Origin: Acestrorhynchus altus
Taxonomy: Eukaryota > Chordata > Actinopteri > Characiformes > Acestrorhynchidae
Reading direction: 5' to 3'
DNA: 64,000 nt
Assembly: GCA_034509495.1 (NCBI GenBank)
Contig: CM067514.1
Span: forward strand, 9,954,165-10,018,164
Shown: positions 61,801-64,000 of the stretch, piece by piece
Position numbering within the stretch: position 1 is the first letter of the stretch
Layout: every line of letters begins with the position of its first letter
Made by a program: the position numbers and the translations under genes
Notes under the pieces: generated by a model
Told to the model about the DNA's origin: nothing
Seen by the model: the letters and a program-made list of their open reading frames with translations, nothing else
The model's database searches: none

Positions 61801-63674
61801 TTGGACTACAGTCTGTACTGAACTACAAAGTTCTCCTATATGGTAAACAGAGCTAGTAAAATGGACTGACCAATGTACATCATTAATGTTTTGATTAATT
61901 ACACTACTATTTTAAACCTAAAGGTTCCATGAAAGGTTTTCTGAGTGATCCCATAGAAGGTATTCACACTCATCTCTGTTTATTACAAACATGGTTCTTT
62001 ATGGAACCTTCTACAGCATCAGTTAAAACACCTTTATTTTTGAGTGTGCGGCTATGAGTTAAATAGAGCTAAATAAACTTAACAGGTGCAAAATAGGAGG
62101 TTGTGCCATAAAACACAAGCCAACTTAACACCTTACATAGCTTCAAAATTACCTAAGCAATACAAAATCATTAAAGCCAAACACCAAACAGAGCCTCACT
62201 ATATAATGACGTGATATGACTGGACTGCACCAGTGGAAACATGCATCTCTTCACAAGGCCATGGTACAAGGTCATAGTTGCAGAAAGTTCTTAATTTAGA
62301 AAGCCCTCTTGTTTTTATCAGCCCACTGACATCTTTGCTGAAGAGAGAAGAGATATCTAATGTCCTTAGTGTGAGAATCCAATCTCCAGTCCCTTAGGAG
62401 CAGGCTTGTGTTGTGAAACTGCTCCTTAAAAGATCCAATTGCACATGAAAGCATACTGCAGCCACATCTGGATATTACAAGTGGACCTAGGAGACATGTT
62501 TCTACTTAAAGTGATCAACTTGTAATCACCAGTTCTTCATTTAGCTGATGTGATGATCTCTCCTTCTACCTAAAAAAGGAAAACCTGCCATGTGTACTCA
62601 GACTGTGCACACTCTGCAGCCATAAAATCACAACAGAAACTGGGAGGAGACCCCTGGCTTAAAAAAAGAGAAATTTTCCATGGGCATTAAAAATGTTTTT
62701 AACAGCAGGGCTGCTCTTTGTTGGTTGTCATAGTAATCATTTTAGCAGGTAGTAACAGAGGATGTCCTCTATACGGACCTATTGTTCTACAGATAGAGTG
62801 AAGCAAAGGTGAAGAGAAACTAAGGGCTCTGTGGACTCAAAAGGGTCCACATTCAATACATTCAGTTACTTTAAGCTGCACACATTGCTGATACAGATGT
62901 GAAAATGCACACACACACCGTCTAGTCCCTGTAGAGAAGTACTACCAAAAGAATTGGACACTCTGGAGCAGATGAATACAAACCCAAACCTATTTTCCCC
63001 ATGACTATGCCAGACCAGGCTTGGTCTAGATGGGTATAAAGGCCCCCAGCATTGAGCTGTGGAACACTGGAACTGTGTTCTCTGCAATGAATGGTGAATG
63101 GTGTTCCATCCATTAGTTGGGGAGTTTGATGAATGAGGTGGGGTGTTGATCATCCAACATTCTGAACTCAATTACTTTTTTTGCAGCATTCAATCAAATC
63201 CTCACAGCAATACTTTTACAATGTAAGAGAAATCCTTACAGAAAAGACAGCTACTCCAAAAAAGGAAACTCTTTTTTAATTTATAAGAAACAATGAATGA
63301 GTGGGTATCCCAATACTTTTGTCCATGCAATGTGTATGAATCAACCCCCAATTCCTCAAAGCTAAATGTTCAAAAATGCTTTTCAGAAGGGAATTAGGGC
63401 AAAACTGCCGATGACAACTACTGAGGTTAATCATAGTGCACAAGCGGACAAACCATTTTGAGAGGTTAACATACTGTATTCTGATGTTTAACTAGTCACA
63501 CCAGACAGGATCTAGTTAGGCTTTATTGTGGTTTGGCACACGCATAGACAGACTCACCCTCATTCTCCTGGTCCTCTGGAGGCTCCAGGAGCTTTACAAA
63601 CTCCACGTTGATGTGGAACTCGACCCCTAAAAGCAGAGCGATCTTGAGGAGCATGAGCTGGAGCTGCCGAATAC
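34375..63674 (-). CDS. mical2: MICAL2-like actin mono-oxygenase, 27 exons, 5' end beyond right edge
   Basis: MICAL2 oxidises actin methionines using FAD and NADPH, depolymerising filaments; in mammals it also acts in the nucleus on MRTF/SRF signalling. Twenty-seven exons join without frame breaks (3,695 bases, about 1,230 residues plus stop). Order: FAD mono-oxygenase domain, from IRQLQLMLLKIALLLGVEFH onward, with the GADGRRN and [20 protein letters not shown] motifs; a CH domain (RPSRLLTWCQKQTEGYK to MVTYLSKFYELFRGTPL); a basic NKRRRKG nuclear-localisation segment; a linker with PPPPPPP and serine-rich exons; a LIM domain starting CHACKKRVYVAERLRAEGLF; and a terminal exon with a hydrophobic tail. 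The first roughly 155 residues, including the GxGxxG FAD motif, lie right of the window. Similarity to vertebrate MICAL2 runs across the whole coding part, and parva lies downstream as in mammals. I cannot tell mical2a from mical2b. Confidence 0.95.
34866..34939 (-). CDS. mical2: mical2 exon, LIM domain part 2
   Basis: 74 bases. Encodes GKLYCKLHFSQRNLGKRGGI, FDPHM. YCKLHF supplies the last LIM zinc ligands. Confidence 0.93.
35365..35545 (-). CDS. mical2: mical2 exon, LIM domain part 1
   Basis: 181 bases. Encodes GSFRKEFHQSLGDMCHACKK, RVYVAERLRAEGLFFHRECF, RCDTCSTPLRQGGHAFDSEQ. Zinc ligands C..C..H..C and C..C of the LIM domain are visible. Confidence 0.95.
35745..36105 (+). mobile_element. 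Non-autonomous DNA-element copy (CAATACTTTTGTCC family)
   Basis: Shares CCCTGTAGAGAA, GAACTGTGTTCTCT, GAATGCAATCAAATCCTCAC and the end GTGTCCCAATACTTTTGTCC with the copy at 62915-63335. A right-end fragment also lies near 25610-25650. Confidence 0.65.
36680..36900 (-). repeat. Dispersed fish repeat, reverse orientation
   Basis: GCCTGTCCATCACAGAGCAC, TGTGTTTTTGGGAGGTGGGA and GAAGCAAACCCCCACTGACA, ending in ACTCCCTGCTGTGCCGCAGT: the reverse of the GCGCAGCAGGGAGT start seen at 22760. Confidence 0.6.
37085..37450 (+). mobile_element. Non-autonomous DNA-element copy (CAATACTTTTGTCC family)
   Basis: CCCCAGCATGGAGCTGTGGA, CAATGCTCTTGTAACTAAAT and CCCAATACATTTGTCCATTG align with the copies at 35745 and 62915. 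Confidence 0.65.
37675..37779 (-). CDS. mical2: mical2 exon before LIM (GKVSLVVGARAETLLSLY)
   Basis: 105 bases. Encodes RTVGKVSLVVGARAETLLSL, YENDHRPKGAYSDSP, matching VGKVSSGIGAAAEVLVNLYM of mammalian MICAL2. Donor GTAAGC. Confidence 0.9.
38516..38605 (-). CDS. mical2: mical2 exon, linker
   Basis: 90 bases, phase 0-0. Encodes CSIRSSSTSFTLRKQMEVPQ, SKDESTGSKE. Acceptor TACTTTCAG, donor GTATCT. Confidence 0.65.
38732..38804 (-). CDS. mical2: mical2 exon, basic linker
   Basis: 73 bases, phase 2 in, 0 out, complementary to the exon at 38950. Encodes TTQQLGILLSKKKTRGETQK, NSHV. Donor GTGAGT. Confidence 0.65.
38950..39044 (-). CDS. mical2: mical2 serine-rich repeat exon 4
   Basis: 95 bases, phase 0 in, 2 out. 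Encodes TLPSAANFPHCSTVLPLLHP, PQFTAASSFPS. Core CATTGTAGCACAGTCCTA. Acceptor CTGCTTGGAACAG. Confidence 0.6.
40060..40119 (-). CDS. mical2: Candidate mical2 exon (duplicate of exon at 38732)
   Basis: 60 bases, phase 0-0. Would encode TLDVPGCEKEMQKDSCGSHM. The acceptor AACAAG is preceded by a pyrimidine tract; the donor is GTGAGT. Its 3' part, GGAGATGCAGAAAGACTC then CACATATG|GTGAGT, resembles exon 38732-38804. It could be skipped, or a dead duplicate. Confidence 0.45.
41112..41222 (-). CDS. mical2: mical2 serine-rich repeat exon 3
   Basis: 111 bases, phase 0-0. Encodes IAHPPHSRSILNPPRSQECT and ends LLSSSFKK. Core CATTCCAGATCTATCTTA. The acceptor context TTGCTTTGGACAG resembles that of the exon at 38950. 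Confidence 0.65.
42311..42430 (-). CDS. mical2: mical2 serine-rich repeat exon 2
   Basis: 120 bases, phase 0-0. Encodes TDPSALNLTLHSSSKLTSPQ and ends SSSSPLVQQ. Core CATTCCAGTTCTAAATTA; same CAGCAG|GTAATG donor context as the exon at 43331. Confidence 0.7.
42992..43150. mobile_element. Palindromic element (MITE-like) remnant
   Basis: CCAGTGTTTCTTAACCATGG, CTTGAGGCACCCCTACCCTG and TTAGCTCATTAACAAGCTCT are typical of a common teleost palindromic repeat. The right arm (AAAACATGCAGAGCATCTAG) is decayed. Confidence 0.6.
43331..43438 (-). CDS. mical2: mical2 serine-rich repeat exon 1
   Basis: 108 bases, phase 0 at both ends. Encodes a Ser-rich peptide starting SSSSSHSTSTLSLSHPPLQS and ending LLLQQ. 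Donor GTAATG. The nucleotide core CATTCCACTTCAACATTA is homologous to the cores in the next three serine-rich exons. Confidence 0.7.
43439..46620 (-). other. mical2: mical2 intron
   Basis: 3.2 kb, AT-rich, with a (TTTA)n run near 45676-45698. I found no exon or named element. Confidence 0.5.
46621..46728 (-). CDS. mical2: mical2 exon, basic helical linker
   Basis: 108 bases. Encodes RKTQTQNAREFHKKSIKEKA, VHLSSLFSGDGVSLPQ, comparable to NREFHTKNIKEKAAHLASMF of mammals. Found from splice sites and homology. Confidence 0.9.
47413..47760 (-). CDS. mical2: mical2 exon, long low-complexity linker
   Basis: 348 bases, 116 codons. Starts FQAARVRHAEECPAALLNVP and ends AILAMTAMLQRLQKVEEKIS, Q. The end matches the VLWRLQQVEEKILQ segment of mammalian MICAL2. 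The middle is rich in His, Thr, Ser and Pro. Confidence 0.88.
48129..48245 (-). CDS. mical2: mical2 exon, polyproline linker
   Basis: 117 bases. Encodes SDSNAVRSLRPPSLDMTETP, PFNKANKKTPPPPPPPKKQ. Seven consecutive prolines make a likely SH3 or profilin ligand. Confidence 0.85.
48505..48636 (-). CDS. mical2: mical2 exon, linker (NKVKFMASQLAAKFEES)
   Basis: 132 bases. Encodes ATNFIGQSSSLASEGRELNK, VKFMASQLAAKFEESTPNCT, PRRQ. The VKxMAxQLxAKFEEST core is conserved in MICAL2. Confidence 0.9.
48765..48890 (+). mobile_element. Tc1/mariner-like fragment in a short mical2 intron
   Basis: CCCACAGTGGACAGCGCAGA, TGCTAATGATTTTGTCCAGT and CATCTGGCTAGAATTGTCTG match 21180-21290. The host intron (48637-48923) is only 287 bases. 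Confidence 0.65.
48924..48995 (-). CDS. mical2: mical2 exon with basic nuclear-localisation segment
   Basis: 72 bases. Encodes DDKKVDDNDSFNKRRRKGCN, YIEE. NKRRRKG matches the MICAL2 nuclear-localisation segment. With PRKRIPK in the previous exon it could form a bipartite signal. Confidence 0.88.
49181..49287 (-). CDS. mical2: mical2 exon, post-CH linker
   Basis: 107 bases. Encodes DLRRQMDENNDESPSRSSQP, VHRSLSLTQPRKRIPK. The LTQPRKRIPK end corresponds to LTFPRKRTPR of mammalian MICAL2. Confidence 0.88.
50280..50850. repeat. Degenerate GGTTAGGATTAGG minisatellite, split
   Basis: Repeated AGGTTAGGATT, GGGTTGAGGTTAAG-type units, a decayed TTAGGG-like array. It is interrupted at 50455-50612. Confidence 0.75.
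50455..50612 (-). repeat. Dispersed repeat, reverse copy of 29400-29575
   Basis: CACACCATGTGGGAGACTGG, TGTGACCCACCTCTGTAGTG and TTTGCTCTGGATAAGAGTGT are the reverse complement of text at 29400-29575. It sits within the minisatellite. Confidence 0.7.
51069..51268 (-). CDS. mical2: mical2 exon, CH domain part 2
   Basis: 200 bases. Encodes EYDSLNEEDAAKNVQLAFDV, AEKEFGIKPFTTSKEITSGQ, VLDKNSMVTYLSKFYELFRG, TPLPPS. Ends the CH domain. Donor GTAAGT. Confidence 0.95.
51269..51948 (-). other. mical2: mical2 intron within CH domain
   Basis: Nothing recognised. Confidence 0.5.
51949..52096 (-). CDS. mical2: mical2 exon, CH domain part 1
   Basis: 148 bases. Encodes ESEVRPSRLLTWCQKQTEGY, KGVSVADLGSSWSSGLAFCA, LIHRFRPHL. 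Typical type-2 CH helices of MICALs. Confidence 0.95.
52097..53189 (-). other. mical2: mical2 intron
   Basis: Possible decayed transposon text near 52805-53060 (GTTCCACATGGACAAACAAG), not classified. Confidence 0.4.
53190..53280 (-). CDS. mical2: mical2 exon between FAD and CH domains
   Basis: 91 bases. Encodes VRNYYISGEMKSCSLERAAT, IRRPVNLARR. Diverged from mammalian MICAL2 here, but frame and splice phases fit on both sides. Confidence 0.9.
53368..53494 (-). CDS. mical2: mical2 exon, end of mono-oxygenase domain
   Basis: 127 bases. Encodes ESLYRLLPQTTPENIAKNFD, QYTIDPATRYPNLNSNCVRP, HQ. Donor GTGAGA. Confidence 0.95.
53621..54742 (+). mobile_element. Tc1-like transposon remnant with terminal inverted repeats
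   Basis: The left end CAGTAGTGCTTGGAAGTTTC...GAACCCTTTAGATCTTTCTA is mirrored by AATGCAGGGATATAGAAAAG, GGTTCATAAAC at the right end. The plus strand encodes broken transposase parts: HESTIRRTLNMAGL near 53920, then a stretch near 54160-54210 with VASGPGLLVIIDGTMEYYYT (Tc1 families: ACFAASGPGRLAIIDGTMN). At 1.1 kb it is shorter than full-length relatives (about 1.6 kb) and has internal stops. Confidence 0.85.
54902..55017 (-). CDS. mical2: mical2 exon, FAD domain (PFWPMGTG)
   Basis: 116 bases. Encodes [38 protein letters not shown]. Donor GTTGGT; the Arg codon is split with the next exon. Confidence 0.95.
55124..55381 (-). CDS. mical2: mical2 exon, FAD domain (VGDSLLE)
   Basis: 258 bases, 86 codons. 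Runs from DYIDTDALLSSENVNQEALL to CMYASENAALVRERFGHHLL, VALVGDSLLE. The GD motif binds the FAD ribityl/pyrophosphate region in this family. Confidence 0.95.
55953..56053 (-). CDS. mical2: mical2 exon, FAD domain
   Basis: 101 bases. Encodes IDLENIVYYKDNTHYFVMTA, KKQSLLDKGVIIH. Donor GTGAGT. Confidence 0.94.
56925..57080 (-). CDS. mical2: mical2 exon, FAD domain
   Basis: 156 bases. Encodes [53 protein letters not shown]. Nearly identical to vertebrate MICALs. Confidence 0.95.
57707..58345 (+). mobile_element. L2-type LINE 3' fragment inserted in another LINE
   Basis: The 5' part encodes the usual L2 ORF2 C terminus (YKAPQLWNSLPPTVRDSDTL, SIFKSCLKTFLFTQAF). The 3'UTR has GAGGGAGTTTTTCCTTGCCT and CGCTATATAAATAAAATTTG, then a TTGATTGATTGA tail. 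It is flanked by TTATCA at 57701-57706 and 58346-58351, a 6-base target duplication. It is 5'-truncated. Confidence 0.88.
58669..58722. repeat. (AT)n microsatellite
   Basis: 27 AT units, within the LINE 3'UTR. Confidence 0.95.
58787..58840. repeat. (TTA)n microsatellite
   Basis: About 18 ATT/TTA units, within the LINE 3'UTR. Confidence 0.95.
58966..59013. repeat. (ATCCT)n LINE tail
   Basis: Eight perfect ATCCT units, then one imperfect unit. This is the 3' terminal repeat of the LINE. Confidence 0.9.
60383..60392. promoter_or_regulatory. Perfect CArG box (SRF-site consensus)
   Basis: CCTTATTTGG fits CC(A/T)6GG exactly. It is inside a mical2 intron, in a repeat-free stretch. Binding by SRF is inferred from the consensus only. 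Confidence 0.4.
61077..61178 (-). CDS. mical2: mical2 exon, FAD domain (GADGRRN)
   Basis: 102 bases. Encodes GPGWRAEIRPTDHPVADFDF, DVVVGADGRRNTLE. The DG motif GADGRR is typical of flavoprotein hydroxylases and contacts FAD. Donor GTTGGT. Confidence 0.94.
61285..61868. mobile_element. Palindromic repeat with a second element nested inside
   Basis: The left arm TTTTATCAGCTTCACTTATA, GGAGCACTTTGTAGTTCTTC and right arm GAACTACAAAGTTCTCCTAT, ATGGTAAACAGAGCTAGTAA are inverted repeats of a common teleost element. The interior 61395-61650, ending TCATATCGCCCACCCCTAG, belongs to another fish repeat family and appears inserted. Confidence 0.65.
62915..63335 (+). mobile_element. Non-autonomous DNA-element copy (CAATACTTTTGTCC family)
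   Basis: Best preserved copy: GTCTAGTCCCTGTAGAGAAG, GCCCCCAGCATTGAGCTGTG, ATTCAATCAAATCCTCACAG and GGGTATCCCAATACTTTTGT. Confidence 0.7.
63558..63674 (-). CDS. mical2: mical2 exon, FAD domain (first visible)
   Basis: 117 bases. Encodes IRQLQLMLLKIALLLGVEFH, INVEFVKLLEPPEDQENE, close to human MICAL2 near residues 155-195. Acceptor TGCCAG, donor GTGAGT. Confidence 0.93.
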
Positions 63675-63887
63675 CTGGCACACACATCCAGGATAAGAAA
63701 CATTACCCTTCAGAAGCACTGCTAACAGTATGCAGTAACTCATAGTCAACAAAATCAAAACACATAAACTGGAACAGATTTATTCCTGTTTCTAGGAGGT
63801 CGACAGCCTCTGTTCTAAAGCACAACTTGTATCCTTTAATCTTGAACTAGATGTTAACAATATGTGTGGATTAGGGTTGCACAATAA

Positions 63888-63892
<5 letters not shown>

Positions 63893-63920
<28 letters not shown>
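63893..63920. repeat. (AT)n microsatellite
   Basis: About 14 AT units in the last visible mical2 intron. Confidence 0.9.
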
Positions 63921-63922
<2 letters not shown>

Positions 63923-63979
63923 AGACTTTTTATATATACACAGTATGTCCAGGACACCCCTTCTAATGAACACATTCAG

Positions 63980-64000
63980 CACACACACACACACACACAC
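63980..64000. repeat. (CA)n microsatellite at the window edge
   Basis: CA repeat cut by the right edge of the window. Confidence 0.9.

Larger units (their letters stand above)
61179..63557 (-). other. mical2: mical2 intron with palindromic and DNA elements
   Basis: Holds the nested palindromic repeat 61285-61868 and the element 62915-63335. 61870-62900 shows nothing recognisable. Confidence 0.55.

Noticed and set aside
1..64000. CRISPR array, operons, phage or plasmid systems
   Set aside because: Spliced vertebrate genes and fish repeats throughout; tandem repeats lack the regular repeat-spacer pattern.
1..64000. tRNA or rRNA genes
   Set aside because: No cloverleaf with intact A and B boxes was recognised by eye; the GTAGCGCAGCAGG repeat at 22755 does not fold as a tRNA that I can draw.

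Overview
This window looks like nuclear DNA from a teleost fish. It is AT-rich and intron-rich, and it carries many short tandem repeats. It also holds many degenerate DNA transposons of the Tc1/mariner type, fish-type LINE 3' ends with TTGATTGA or pentanucleotide tails, and palindromic non-autonomous elements of a kind common in ostariophysan fish. I see no bacterial, plasmid or phage features. All gene models below come from reading splice sites and reading frame by eye; no alignment was run.

Two protein-coding genes are present, both on the minus strand and both leaving the window. (1) parva (alpha-parvin/actopaxin): seven coding exons from the start codon at 10616 down to 2379. They cover about residues 1-238, including all of the first calponin-homology (CH) domain; the second CH domain lies off the left edge. 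(2) mical2 (MICAL2-like flavoprotein mono-oxygenase acting on actin): 27 consecutive coding exons from 63674 down to a stop codon at 34375. They encode about 1,230 residues: most of the FAD mono-oxygenase domain, the CH domain, a basic nuclear localisation segment, a proline/serine-rich linker, the LIM domain and an unusual hydrophobic last exon. The first roughly 155 residues lie off the right edge. mical2 and parva lie in the same order and orientation as in mammals, and both products act on the actin cytoskeleton.

Layout: 1-10616 parva exons and introns (the 6.25 kb first intron is full of repeats); 10617-10830 moderately GC-rich parva 5' flank; 10831-34374 intergenic, with no exon of a third gene recognised but a dense record of transposon remnants and microsatellites; 34375-63674 mical2; 63675-64000 a mical2 intron ending in AT and CA repeats.

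Most notable: (a) a perfect 19-base Tn5/Nextera mosaic-end sequence at 16626-16644, beside an AT microsatellite, which is almost certainly library adapter left in the assembly; (b) four homologous serine-rich mical2 exons, apparently a tandem exon duplication series that enlarges the linker before the LIM domain; (c) two nested retrotransposon insertions with clear target-site duplications, one with a nearby unoccupied paralogous site; (d) a mical2 terminal exon that ends in a leucine-rich hydrophobic tail instead of a bMERB domain, with no MICALCL-like exons found in the gap to parva; (e) a perfect SRF-type CArG box in a mical2 intron.
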